DNA from: Ustilago trichophora
Taxonomy: Eukaryota; Basidiomycota; Ustilaginomycetes; Ustilaginales; Ustilaginaceae
Reading direction: 5' to 3'
Assembly: GCA_900323505.1 (NCBI GenBank)
Contig: OOIN01000017.1
Location: 248,001-312,000, forward strand
Length of the DNA: 64,000 nt
Below, in pieces: positions 21,617 through 31,535 of the stretch (its first letter is position 1; every line of letters begins with the position of its first letter). Under the pieces are notes generated by a model. It was not told the DNA's origin. It did no database searches and worked only from the letters and a program-made list of their open reading frames with translations. The translations under genes were made by a program, and so were the position numbers.

Positions 21617-21921
21617 GGCGAGAGCGTCTGGGCGAGCAGAGCTCACCCTTCCACGTCGCCCACTTCATTATGCCTCTAAGCTATTCGTCTTATCATTCTT
21701 CTTTACTACCATCATCTCGTTACTTTCGCTAGGCCTCGCCTAGCGGACTTAGTTTTCTTTGTTTCCCACCCTGTACTCCTTCCCTTTGTTCTTGTCGCTC
21801 GCCCTCTGCGCTCGACCAGCCCCTCTATGGCGGGCTGGGAGCCTCATCGAGCTTCAGGCCTCACTGGTCTAGCCGCAATCACAATTGTTCCATTATGTCA
21901 AGGAGCGATGCTCAGCCGGGA
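21617..21921 (+). repeat. Dispersed repeat, type 2 copy A
   Basis: About 300 bp matching 49073-49367 directly and 28300-28609 in reverse. Shared landmarks are GCGTCTGGGC.AGCAGAGCTC, CGCTAGGC, CCCACCCTGTACTCC, GGGAGCCTCATCGAGCT and GATGCTCAGCCGGGA. It directly abuts type 1 copy A in opposite orientation. No coding capacity. Confidence 0.8.
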
Positions 21922-22333
21922 CGTATCAATCAAAAGCAGGAGAAAGGGGAACTTTGGATCCTTCCCACCTCTCGGAGTGGGCGTCCAGTCTCTTACTCGG
22001 TAGGCGAAAATCCCACACAGCTCCAACTCGATCCAAATCCTTGCGTCTACTCATCAGCCGCCCTTTGCCGTCAGCGTGACGGCTACTGTTGCAGGCAACG
22101 AGCGTGAGATTACGGTTCGATGGGCTTTGGCATAAAGATTTCACATGTGGTGTAAACGTGCCGTGTTTTTCTAGTCGAGATCCGATGTGGCTTGAGCTCT
22201 GTGCACAGTCTTTTCGAGAAAGCTGGCTTGCCTCAAGCGGAGGAACGGTCAGAAAGAGGAAAAGGGCTATTTCATACACGAGCTGACAGCATGTTGTCGA
22301 TGGCAGATTGAAATATAATCGCGAGCGATTGCG

Positions 22334-22945
22334 CTAGAGGACCGCAGCATGCAAGTGATTTGGAATGAGCTGGGTCAAATGGATAAGTTTTTCGGGATCG
22401 ACTCTATGAGACCATAGATCGATTGCGAGCAAGCGTTTTGTGTCCCCTTCGTGTTTCCAGAACACAAGGCCTTCCTTTCCCCTGTTAGGATTTTGATTAG
22501 GGTCTTCGTTCAGCGGTCTCATGAAGTCGTCCGAAGTATCTCGTATTCCGAGTAGACTTCCATAACCGCCCTGAGGATCTACGACGCTCATGTAGTAGGT
22601 GGGCCTGAAGACATGTACACGCGTTTTCCGGCGAAACGAAAACAACGGAGGTGAGGGCTGAGGCACAGGTACATGGTAAATCTTAGGATTCTCACCATTC
22701 CAGGCACTTATCTCGAGCATGCTCGCAAAGCCAGGGTATTTATCCTCGATAGGTTGCAGGTCCAAGCTATTGAAAACCTTGTCTCTCGGAAGCGTAATGC
22801 CTCGTTGCTTGATGAGGTGATCTTGAAGTCTTTGACGCGCAGCTTCGTCGTCCTCTGTGAGTTGGATCCCTGCTGCAAAGAGGGATGCAGTGAGGATTAA
22901 TGTGATGCAGAGCAATGGAAGGCTGTGAAAACCGAGGGCGACCAT
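22334..22945 (-). CDS. sp2, WK-box secreted protein
   Basis: A 203-residue secreted protein. The Met at 22945 is chosen for its signal peptide (hydrophobic 8-25); the frame extends 22 codons further but those residues are not signal-like. H module LTEDDEAARQRLQDHLIKQ, then LFSFRRKTRVHV with a dibasic pair at 105-106, Y module PTYYMSVVDP (116-124), W module GLVFWKHE (159-166) followed by LLAIDL, and C module LTQLIP. It aligns along its whole length with sp1. An upstream block like that of sp1 lies 116-165 bp before the start. Confidence 0.85.
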   Translation of the reverse strand: MVALGFHSLPLLCITLILTASLFAAGIQLTEDDEAARQRLQDHLIKQRGITLPRDKVFNSLDLQPIEDKYPGFASMLEISAWNGENPKIYHVPVPQPSPPLFSFRRKTRVHVFRPTYYMSVVDPQGGYGSLLGIRDTSDDFMRPLNEDPNQNPNRGKEGLVFWKHEGDTKRLLAIDLWSHRVDPEKLIHLTQLIPNHLHAAVL

Positions 22946-23563
22946 ACTGGCGGTGTGACCAGCTGGAAAATGTGCGAAGGATGAGGGAGGAAAGATGAGG
23001 CAAGGACACAAAAACTGCGCTTTTTATCCTGTAGGTGAAATCACCGTCAAACCCATCGTCTGCCGGTGGGTCAGCACTTCATCTCCTCGCAGAAGGTGGG
23101 GGCAGCTTTGTACCGAGAAAGGGGCTTGGATGATTCCCACCTCTCGCAGTGACCGTATAGCCGCAGTATCGACGGCCGCATTCGAACACTCACCTCAAAT
23201 TCATCTCAAAAGAGAACAATGATGCACAATCACCGAGTGGCGCTTTTCGATAGGTTCTCGCTGTTGGAGGTATGTATGCCATATCGGCTCGACAGGCCGA
23301 CCCAGCATATATGGTACCGGCATGCTGGATATGCCCGGTACCCGAAGAAGCGATAGGGGCCCACGCCCTATCTGCATGTCCCGTGTTTCTTTCACAGGGT
23401 AGATCGCTCAAAATAAAAAGTAGTTTGTCAGTTCCGTTGTCTCTGTGTTCCGTACCACCATCACTGTCTTTACTTACCGCTCCGTCACTGTCGAGGAATA
23501 CAAGCTGCGTTCTACCAAACTAGCGTGTATGCGCACCAACCGGCCACCTGTGCCATCATCAGA
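22946..23563. other. Promoter of sp2 and 3' region of sp3
   Basis: Carries the GGTGGG block at 23061-23110. I looked here for the missing C-terminal part of sp3 on the minus strand in all frames and found none. Confidence 0.6.
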
Positions 23564-23995
23564 TCAACATACTACACCAGCGAGATTGTTGCGCAGGTGT
23601 CGTAGACCAAATAGAGGGCCGAAGTCGCCCTCAGACTTTATGACGCTCATATAGTAGGTGGGAATGACATGGACGCGCAGTCGTCTACGGAATGAAAAAG
23701 CAGAACGCGAAGGCGAAGGTGAAGGGATATGGATGATGCTGCGGGCAGTCTGGGCATGTTCCTTGAGTCGGGCAACCAAGTTAGGGTGTTTGTCCATGTA
23801 GTACTGTAGGTTCAAGCTATCAAACTGGGGTCCTCGGAGATAGGGATGGTCTAAAGTCCCAATGAGATACTCTTGAAGCTGCTGATGCGCAAATTTGTCC
23901 TGCTCAGTGAGTTCTGTACCTGATACCAGGGGAGAGACTGTTAGCATCAAGGTGACGCAAAGCAGAAGAAATGTTTGTGGGAGAAGGGCGAGCAT
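23564..23995 (-). pseudogene. sp3, WK-box protein lacking the W and C modules
   Basis: An open frame of 143 residues whose first 130 align with sp1 and sp2: signal peptide 1-26 (MLALLPQTFLLLCVT start), LTEQDKFAHQQLQEYLI, PSPSRSAFSFRRRLRVHV and PTYYMSVIK. It then ends at residue 143 after a divergent GLRHLRNNLAGVVC. The conserved FWKHE box and everything after it are absent, and no remnant occurs downstream. A deletion or rearrangement is likely. The shortened protein could still be made and secreted, so loss of function is an inference. Confidence 0.7.
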
Positions 23996-24685
23996 TTTTG
24001 TAGCGGAGGAGCCGCTGATGTTTTGCCGAAAACGAGAGGAAGAAAGATCAGGGAAGGGGAACAGGGGGACTCATTCTTCTTATAGGGAGGCAAAACGACT
24101 GTTGAGCCAGCCGTCCCTGCCGGTGGGGACTTGCACGACTCGGTTGTGCACGCCATCGCATTTGATTTCCTGGCAGGCTGTGGGACCAGCTGGCATCGAG
24201 GAAACCGGAAACTTTTGATATACCCCACCGAGTGACCACGTCGGCCTTGATTAGCGGGAGCTTAGCCTTGCCGTAGTCGAAAGTTCACCTCAAAATTTCA
24301 TCACTTTCAGAATGCACATTCTCTGAAAAGCGCTGTTCGTGAAGTCCTCGCTGTGTAAAATTTCTTTCCCGAGAGTCTGTGGCCTGTTGGTGGAATCGTT
24401 TGCTTGCGGGGCACGATAGCACGACGTAGTGGATCTGAATTTGTGGCGATGTGTGTTTGCTCGTCAATTTGTTATGAGATGGGTTTTGAAGGAGCGTCTC
24501 GGTTGGACCAGCGTATTCACCGAAAGTTCAGATTGCCTCCTGCATTGTTGTCACCTTTTGAGCTCTGACTTGCTCCCGGTCGAGCCGCTCTATATAAGAG
24601 GGGATGTAAATCACCCCTCGCTACCCATTCCTGGAAACTCAATCCTCTCTCGCAACTCTCCTGCCCTCAGATTACCGCTTCTAAC
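23996..24685. other. Divergent promoter of sp3 and sp4
   Basis: Point where the array changes from minus to plus strand. A GGTGGGG block lies at 24113-24143 (sp3 side) and a TATA box at 24591 (sp4 side). No gene seen. Confidence 0.6.
24591..24598 (+). promoter_or_regulatory. TATA box of sp4
   Basis: TATATAAG lies 95 bp before the sp4 start codon, with a pyrimidine-rich leader between. Confidence 0.6.
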
Positions 24686-25558
24686 ATGGTTGCCGTCAGT
24701 CGGAGCGCGTTCGGATGTTTATTCATCATTTTGGCAATGTTTTCATTTGCCTTTGCCATGGATCCGGAGCCAGCCGACTTGGATCCGGAGGCGACAGATC
24801 TGGACGACATGATGCATAAAGTGGCGAAGGAGTACTACTTCAACAGTCGGAAAAGAAAGACTGGTCTCTTGTCCGCCGATTCAATCTGGTTTCCGAATCA
24901 AGGACTCGCCTATTACAAACAGACGGTTGGGCAGAATTTGGTAGATCTTCTTCACAGTCACGCCAAAGACAGCAAAGGTGTCATTGAATTGGATGTGCCC
25001 CCACGACTACTTCCGGTTCGTAGCTCACCGCCTTCATCTCCGGATTCGAAGCTGCGTGAGTCTCACACGGCATCTTCCGCTGCGAGTACCGATCCGGCCG
25101 AGCTTCGCAGTCGCTGGTTCCATAGAAAATTTTTGAGGAATCAAGGAGCTTCATCGTCCAGGCCTTCTGCTCAGAGCCCTGCCAAGTACTACGTCAGCAT
25201 CATCCGACCTGATGATCCCTTAGGAAGTCTCTTGCATCTTAGGCCAACGAGTGATGGAATGAAGCTGGGGAAGGGGCAGGGAGTCAAGCAAGGAGTCGAG
25301 CAGGCAGTGGAGCAGGGGTTACAGACAAAGGATGACTTCACGAAAACTCCCTTTGGAAAGCAAGCTCTTGCGCTGTGGCGTTATGAAAACAACCAAGTGA
25401 ACCTAGTGGCTATCGACACATGGTCCGCGCCTGGCGCTGCGGTCAAGCACGAACTTACAAAACTGAAAAAAGTGATTCCGGTTGGAGAGGTTCGCGAGAT
25501 CGTCGCAAATGCAGTGCCTTGGTTTGACCTCCCAGACACAGGTATATTGCACATTTAG
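24686..25558 (+). CDS. sp4, WK-box secreted protein with long linker
   Basis: At 290 residues the longest member. Signal peptide 1-24 (ends FSFAFA). H module LDDMMHKVAKEYYFN (39-53), then LAYYKQTVGQNLVDLLHSHAK. A Ser/Pro-rich linker of about 60 residues with RSRWFHRKFLRN precedes the Y module AKYYVSIIRPDDPLG (166-180). A low-complexity insertion GVKQGVEQAVEQGLQ (199-213) separates Y from W. The W module is ALALWRYENN (227-236) with LVAIDTW, and the C module is LKKVIPVGEVREIV. Closest to sp5. The insertion looks like recent in-frame repeat expansion of a GVxQ unit. Confidence 0.85.
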   Translation: MVAVSRSAFGCLFIILAMFSFAFAMDPEPADLDPEATDLDDMMHKVAKEYYFNSRKRKTGLLSADSIWFPNQGLAYYKQTVGQNLVDLLHSHAKDSKGVIELDVPPRLLPVRSSPPSSPDSKLRESHTASSAASTDPAELRSRWFHRKFLRNQGASSSRPSAQSPAKYYVSIIRPDDPLGSLLHLRPTSDGMKLGKGQGVKQGVEQAVEQGLQTKDDFTKTPFGKQALALWRYENNQVNLVAIDTWSAPGAAVKHELTKLKKVIPVGEVREIVANAVPWFDLPDTGILHI

Positions 25559-27139
25559 CCTTCACTCGGTCCCGGCTTTGGCGAATGCAGAGGTCAATCG
25601 GTCGATCTCTCGGCCAATTGGAGTCTGAGGTGGCCCGCACGTCAATGCCAAACGCAGGTCAAGCTTGGGCGCTGCTGAGCAAATATTCCCTTACAATTCA
25701 CCATCATCCCTTCCGTTCATTTTCCATATAGCACAGATTTTGTCGCTCTCTACAATTTCATTTCTGTGATCCTTGCTCGTTAGGATGTAAGAAGACCAAA
25801 TGTAGATGGGCAGCGAGGGCAAAGTTAGGGGGAAGCAGCTAGTTATCTCCCTATCGTTTGTGTTAAAGGGCACATCTCGATTGAATGGCATCAACAATAC
25901 CAGCTGGACTTCAAGAGCCTGGCGAGTCCGAGCCATTATGTTACAAGCATGACGAGAACTAAAAGGGAAGGGGTGGGAGACAGCAGATATTGCCCCATGC
26001 CGCAGCGAGCAGAAGAGACTGTGGTATTTACAGCAAATAAAGTGAGTGGGCGGGAGAGCGTGATTTCTTGACCACTGATTCAGTCACGCCAACATGTTTA
26101 TCGAGCTGATAACCGCTCAACTTCAAAAGCGGTTCGCTTGCTGCGCTCGCTGATTGAAGAGGTGCTTCCAATGAGATACAGTATTCCCTCTGTGAGAGTC
26201 TGTGTAGGCGTGTGGACGCTTTGAGGTTCATTGATGTGGGGTTTTTAGCCAAGCCTTCAGTCGATGAAGCCTCGTACTGTGCGATCGAAGAGATGGGTTT
26301 GGGATGCTCTTCGTCAAGCACTTTCGCAGCGTCCCAGAGGGAGGAAAGGAGTGCGAGAAAAAAACCACCGGCGTGATCAGCCCACGTGCAGTAGAATGAA
26401 GGCAACCAGTTGTCTGCTTCGCAGATCCCTGAATTTGTGAGCCTTTCTTTTCCCCCACCTGGCAAACTAGCACGCAACCTTTCTTTCATCCAAAGGGAGG
26501 GTGAAATAGACAATGATCGTGCGTCCTTCAAATAGACCGCCTTAAAAGCAACACGCAGCTAGACACGCGGTCGAGCTTAGTTACCGCGCCATCAAACTTC
26601 GCAGGAAAGTCGATGACGGTGCATTATACTGTATTTGTGTTCTGAAAATGTTTCGCCCACCTCAGCATCAGTGGTGTTGGAGTCGGTGGGATTGTGCTGA
26701 AGGACATCAAGCATCGTGACTGTGAATCAGCATCACCAAATAGGTTTTTGTCTTGAGCCTCGTCATTGTCCTGACAACAATACTCAAAGTGGGGTTTTTC
26801 GTCAATCAAAGTGGATATATTAGTCTGATTGTCTTGGAGCCTTGGTCAGAGAACTGGCCTATTGTTTTGACGAGGACCATATTCACAATTACACTGGATC
26901 TTGCAACGTGCTTTGTGAAATGGGGTTGAAAGGAGGGTTGATCATTGTCGCATCTGCTAGAGACTTTACAGGTGCAACTCACTGATAGTTTTGGTGTCTT
27001 TGCTTCTCGGACTCTGACTGGCTGTCTGTCAAGTTATGGTTCTTGGCATAAATAGCTTAAGGTTCAACCCCTCTTGAATCGTCCTTAACATCAAACTCTT
27101 CCCCAACGCTTCTTGTGCTCCCAAACCAGTGCTTTCAAC
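25559..27139. other. Long intergenic region before sp5
   Basis: About 1.6 kb. A 167-codon minus-strand ORF at 26028-26531 has no signal peptide and no family or domain features, so I do not call it. The sp5 TATA-like element lies at 27048. No dispersed repeat copy is present. Confidence 0.5.
27048..27056 (+). promoter_or_regulatory. TATA-like element of sp5
   Basis: CATAAATAG lies 92 bp before the sp5 start, the same spacing as the sp4 TATA box. Confidence 0.5.
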
Positions 27140-27823
27140 ATGGTCGCTATCAGCCCGGGCCTTTTCTGGTCCCTCTCCATCATTCTAACAGCTACTGCAT
27201 TAGTCTTCGCCGTGGACACGGATCCAACGACTCTGGACGAGGAAATGCATCGATTCGCTCAGAACTATTATATCAACAATCAGCTGGGACAATACGGTCC
27301 CGACCCATCAGATTCGACGTTGTTTGCCCATCAAGACCTTAACTACCATAGAGGGCAGGTTAAAAACTTGGTAGGCATGCTCAGTCATGACGCTCAGGTT
27401 GGCAAAGGCGTCATTCCCCTAGAACTGCCTCCGCCTCCACCTCAAACTCGGGAATGGGGCGAGCCGCGCAGGCGCTGGTACCAGAAGAGGCCGTTCCGAA
27501 ACACCGAAGCTTCGTCGTCTGAGCATCAGGTACCTGAAGTCGCCCCCGTTGAGGGCCCCAGACCCATCTATTATGTCAGCGTCATTCCACCTGACAGCCC
27601 TGCAGGAAAGAGAATGGGCCTGAACAGACACTTCGATACTGCGCCCTTCGGAAAACAGGCTCTGGCGTTGTGGAGATACCAAGAAAGGCAAATCAATCTG
27701 GTCTCCATCACTACGATGTCTCATTATCTTGGCGAAGTGAATCATGGATTCAAGAATCTTGGAGATGTGATCCCTTTGGACCAAGTTCGCCGCATTGTCG
27801 CAAACTCGCCTTGGCACGGCTAA
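27140..27823 (+). CDS. sp5, WK-box secreted protein
   Basis: A 227-residue secreted protein starting at the Met at 27140 (context CAACATGGT, as in several neighbours). Signal peptide 1-24, ending LVFA. H module LDEEMHRFAQNYYINN (32-47), LNYHRGQVKNLVGMLSHDA, a Pro-rich PLELPPPPPQ stretch, then a basic RRRWYQKRPFRN segment with possible Kex2 sites (110-121). Y module IYYVSVIPPDSPAG (143-156), W module ALALWRYQER (174-183), C module LGDVIPLDQVRRIVAN. It pairs with sp4 but lacks the repeat insertion. The mature part has no cysteine. Confidence 0.88.
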   Translation: MVAISPGLFWSLSIILTATALVFAVDTDPTTLDEEMHRFAQNYYINNQLGQYGPDPSDSTLFAHQDLNYHRGQVKNLVGMLSHDAQVGKGVIPLELPPPPPQTREWGEPRRRWYQKRPFRNTEASSSEHQVPEVAPVEGPRPIYYVSVIPPDSPAGKRMGLNRHFDTAPFGKQALALWRYQERQINLVSITTMSHYLGEVNHGFKNLGDVIPLDQVRRIVANSPWHG

Positions 27824-28783
27824 CCACAGCATGGGAATGATCAGGGCCTATGGATGAGTCCTACTAGCTCCATCTGGCTAGGCCGAAAGAGCTTGGAAGC
27901 AGTCAGCTGGGTTGCGGTGCATTCCAACAAGCAAAGCTCGCAAACTTGGTCGCTGTCGTTTTATATCTTGATTGGCCTCATGATCCGGTGGGATGAAAGT
28001 CATCTCCACATCATTTACAATATTTATGATTGCAGTTCAAGAAATCAGAATCTGACGTGTGTGTATCCGCCTGTGCTTGTTGCAGCAGGAAGTCCTTGAA
28101 GCATGAACCGGTCTTTACTGATCTCGGCATCTTCACCCCAGCTTTGTGTTCCGAGGTGAAACGATATCGAAATTGAAAATCATCTCATTCTTTCCATTTC
28201 ATGCTTTCTAGCGTGATGATTGTACAAGGACACATGAGGCGGATTGTTTGTAGGTCTCTGTCCACTCTCCGAAGAGCTCACCAGTGTCGTCTACTCGTTT
28301 CCCGGCTGAGCATCGCTGCCTTGAGCATATTGGAAATTGATTGTGATTGCGGCTGGGCCTGTGAGGCCTGAGACTCGATGAGGCTCCCAGCCCGCCCTAA
28401 GGGGGCCGGTCGAGCGCAAAGGGTGAGCAACAAGAACATGGGAGGGAGTACAGGGTGGGAAAATAACAACTGAGCTCGCTAGGCAAGGCCTAGCGAAAGG
28501 TAGAAGATGATGGTACTATAGAAGAATAACATAGGACGAATAACATAGAGGCATAATGAAGTGGGTGACGTGGCGAGCTCTGCTTGCCCAGACGCTCTCA
28601 CCCCTCCGTGCGAGTTGCAGTTCTTTCCCCACCGTTCACGCAAATGCTCAGCTCGATTTCAAAATCCTGTCGCAGAATACCTTATAGCTACATTCCTGAA
28701 AAAATGACAAGCGCAGCTTGTCTCTCCATCGCCAACGACTTTGACCATCAGAGTCATTCTCAACATCGTCTGTCGTCTTCGAC
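27824..28783. other. Intergenic region with a repeat copy
   Basis: Contains a minus-oriented type 2 repeat at 28300-28609 that ends about 175 bp before sp6. Nothing else is supported. Confidence 0.55.
28300..28609 (-). repeat. Dispersed repeat, type 2 copy B
   Basis: Reverse complement of 21617-21921 and 49073-49367, sharing TCCCGGCTGAGCATC at one end and GCCCAGACGCTCTCACCC at the other. Confidence 0.85.
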
Positions 28784-29425
28784 ATGGTTGCCCTTCCGCA
28801 TCGAGGCATTCTCCAATACCTTTTTGTTACATTTGCGCTTCTCACCTTGGCATTCGCCGTTGACGATGGTCCACCGCTATCGGTCGAAGACCTTCGGATG
28901 TACCGTATGGCCTCTCCGGTAGGATACATGACCAAAATGTACGCTTGGGGAGATGAACGCCTCGAAGCCTCCCTACGTGAGAATTTGAATCACTACAGGG
29001 ATCGTTATGACAATGACAAAGCACAATCACATCAATTCAGCCCCGAAACGACTCTCACGTTCGTCCAAGACCTCCATAACCAGGCTAAGGAAGGTCCTGG
29101 CGTCATGGTCTGGGAAGATCCAGAGGCTTCTTCCAGCAAGTCGATACTTTCGTGGCTCAAGCCCAAATCTCGGGCTAAAAGGCCCATCTATTACTCTAGT
29201 GTCATTACTCCTGAAAGCTCTTTGGGCCAGCGTGGTGGATTGCAACCCACGGAAAAACACCCGTATGGAAAGGTAGCTTTCGCTTTCTGGAAATACGATA
29301 AGGGACACGTTCAGCTGTTCCGTATGAATACCTTTATTCTTCAAGGAAGACCCAAAGATTGGAATCTTCGCAAACTGAACGAAGTAATTCCGATACCCTT
29401 GAAGCAAGTGATCAAGGTTCATTAG
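28784..29425 (+). CDS. sp6, WK-box secreted protein
   Basis: A 213-residue secreted protein. Signal peptide 1-25 (ends LTLAFA). The H region is longer than average, with LSVEDLRMYRMASPVGYMTKMY (32-53) and ENLNHYRDRY, so the KAxxIY core is degenerate. A linker with KSRAKR (128-133) offers a dibasic processing site right before the Y module PIYYSSVITPESSLG (134-148). W module AFAFWKYDKG (165-174), LFRMNTF, and C module LNEVIPIPLKQVIKVH. It is closest to sp7 and the broken sp8. Confidence 0.87.
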   Translation: MVALPHRGILQYLFVTFALLTLAFAVDDGPPLSVEDLRMYRMASPVGYMTKMYAWGDERLEASLRENLNHYRDRYDNDKAQSHQFSPETTLTFVQDLHNQAKEGPGVMVWEDPEASSSKSILSWLKPKSRAKRPIYYSSVITPESSLGQRGGLQPTEKHPYGKVAFAFWKYDKGHVQLFRMNTFILQGRPKDWNLRKLNEVIPIPLKQVIKVH

Positions 29426-30380
29426 CCATAAAGGCACCCTCACAGTATCAAATATCAGTCTTAAACAGCAATCAATTTTCTCGGTTTTGTCGATGGTGCC
29501 AATTGCTACATCACTAGAGCTATAAGCAATGACATTTCATACAAAATGACTACATCGTCAGTCATTCTCTAGCATGATCACATGTGCATACGAGGGTCCT
29601 TTACTACACCTCTCCCTCTGCTTACTCATCGAATTCAAACGTGGTCTAGCGCTGGTGTAGATTGGCAAAGTATGACCCTCACACTGTGGGTAGACCGGCG
29701 AAGTACAGCTGCATCTTGTGGGAATGGGCGGAACTTGCTGCATCAATGGTGCCATTGGGTGGGACAAACAGGATTTCTCAGGCGCTCTCATGTTATTTCA
29801 TGCTCAGCTTGAATGCAAATCGTGCAGAAGGGCCAGAGAATCTGGGCAAGCGGAGCTCGCCACGGGATGGGAGCCTCATTGAGCTCAAGACCTCACAGGT
29901 CTAGCGGCATTACCATCATTTTATGCCATCAAGGCGTGGTGCCAAGTCGGAACTTGAACCATGTCTCCAATCTGTCTTGCGTTTTCCGAAAGGCCTGAGT
30001 CTCAGTAGAAGAGATGAAAAGCTTGAGGGGTGTTTCCAGTTCCACGCCGTATGTTCGACATCAGACGAAAAGTTTAGATCGATGGAATCTTGATCCTGAT
30101 TCTGATTCTGGTTTTGACTCTTCTCAGCTTCCCACTGAGTTAGTGCGTTGCAGTCGCTCAACTGTGGTAGCCATTTTTCATTTCTACGTGGCGTGAGAAC
30201 GACGCTGAGCATGCAGACCGGCGAAGTAAGGTGCTCTTCGATGGCCTGGGACATTTCATCTTTAAGGCCAAAAGCGCATCCTGACCAGAACCCTTCTGGA
30301 AGCATCATCGATATCTTAAAAGAGCGACACTCGAGTGAAGTCCAGCTCAGCACTCCCATCGCTTTTTCAACCCTGTCGAC
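29426..30380. other. Intergenic region with a partial repeat
   Basis: Holds a shortened type 2 repeat at 29830-29940. ORFs on the minus strand around 29916-30359 have no signal peptide or domain and are not called. Confidence 0.5.
29830..29940 (+). repeat. Dispersed repeat, type 2, internally deleted copy
   Basis: The first 25 bp (TCTGGGCAAGCGGAGCTCGCC) join directly to the distal part (GGGAGCCTCATTGAGCTC and GGTCTAGCGGCATTAC), so about 190 bp of the unit is missing. Confidence 0.7.
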
Positions 30381-30911
30381 ATGAGAGTCTTCAACTTCCG
30401 AACTGTCAAATTCCTTTTCGTCGCCTTCACCACTCTAGCTGGGTCGCCCTTTGCGTTTGCCTCTGGACCAGAGCTCTCCGAGCTGGAACAGCAGATGTAT
30501 TCGAAGGCCCGGGAAATTTACGCAAATGTTCCAGCTGAGGCCAACATTGAATTCCAGGAAGGGCAAGACCTCAAGTTCTACGAGGCTCAATTCCCCGAGC
30601 TGCGAACGAAGCTCCACGAAGGGGTTAGAGGGGGTCCAGCAATTCTAGTAGGCCAACATGAATCTCCAGCTGTCCCAAAGACGAACTTCTACGCAACCGT
30701 CATCTTTCCCCGAACCAGGCTCGGTTCTTCTATAGGCCTGCCGGCTTCTCCTGGCAATCCTTTCGACAGAACAGCATTCGCATTTTGGAAACACCAAGGT
30801 GATGAGATCAAACTGCTCAGGATGGACACGGCCCTTCAGACTGGTGCCAAATACAATGCCAGGCCTCTAGTGAGTCTCATTCCTCTAAATGAGGTGACCA
30901 AGATTCTTTGA
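30381..30911 (+). CDS. sp7, WK-box secreted protein
   Basis: A 176-residue secreted protein with signal peptide 1-28 (hydrophobic 10-27). It has one of the clearest H modules, LEQQMYSKAREIYANV (35-50), followed by LKFYEAQFPELRTKLHE. Y module NFYATVIFPRTRLGSSIGL (102-120), W module AFAFWKHQGDE (132-142) with LLRMDT, and C module VSLIPLNEVTKIL at the very end. No linker or dibasic site, so it shows the compact form of the family. A TTAAAA element lies about 65-70 bp upstream. Confidence 0.88.
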   Translation: MRVFNFRTVKFLFVAFTTLAGSPFAFASGPELSELEQQMYSKAREIYANVPAEANIEFQEGQDLKFYEAQFPELRTKLHEGVRGGPAILVGQHESPAVPKTNFYATVIFPRTRLGSSIGLPASPGNPFDRTAFAFWKHQGDEIKLLRMDTALQTGAKYNARPLVSLIPLNEVTKIL

Positions 30912-31535
30912 GGAGCCTTCAGGCTCCCTTTCTCTCAGACTTGCCCTCGCTTCGATTTGCATTCAATCCGATCACAATGCTCTCTACTTCCAGGTCGGGT
31001 GTCTTCCACTTCATGAGTTGGAACGAGATATGCTCCACCCAGAAAAGCAGCGTATAGAAATTCCGAGATAGAGCGGTGGCAAAAAAGAGTCCGACGGCTT
31101 CATCGATGTAGACGAGCTTGCTTTGAAAAGATTAACGGTGGGTTCGTGCGAAAATGTCAAGTCACATGCGTCTGTGAACATCAACAGTCACTGTTTTCGG
31201 CTGATGAAGTCTGTGTGGCGAGAGAGCCATATTGCTCTTCAAGATTCTCGCGCCGCTTGCTTCGCCGGTGACTTGAAGCTCTGCTCGACTGTTTCATGTA
31301 TCGGAGCATTCCAACGCTCGAAGATCGAATGGGGTGTCTGTTCTGATTAAAGCAACAATAACGTTTCTGGGAGGGGACAACCATTAGTCAGGGTGCCCCT
31401 CTGGCTCCTGCATATCCCTTAGGGTGGCACGGACTTCTTTCTCGGGCCTATATAGGCAGACACGAACCCTTCTGTTGGATGAAGGGGAAAGCTGATCAGC
31501 ATCCCGGAAGCGTACAGCTTTACCGAGCTTTCAGT
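30912..31535. other. Intergenic region before sp8
   Basis: No gene seen. The sp8 TATA box lies at 31449. Confidence 0.5.
31449..31455 (+). promoter_or_regulatory. TATA box of sp8
   Basis: TATATAG sits 87 bp before the sp8 ATG, the usual spacing in this array. The promoter therefore looks intact although the gene is broken. Confidence 0.55.

Larger units (their letters stand above)
21052..22333. other. Promoter of sp1 plus a composite repeat
   Basis: Contains the sp1 upstream block at 21214-21252, then a head-to-head pair of dispersed repeats (21330-21921), then about 400 bp with no feature. No gene is supported. Confidence 0.6.

Noticed and set aside
26028..26531. 167-codon minus-strand ORF between sp4 and sp5
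   Set aside because: No signal peptide, no WK-box modules and no recognisable domain; composition fits chance.
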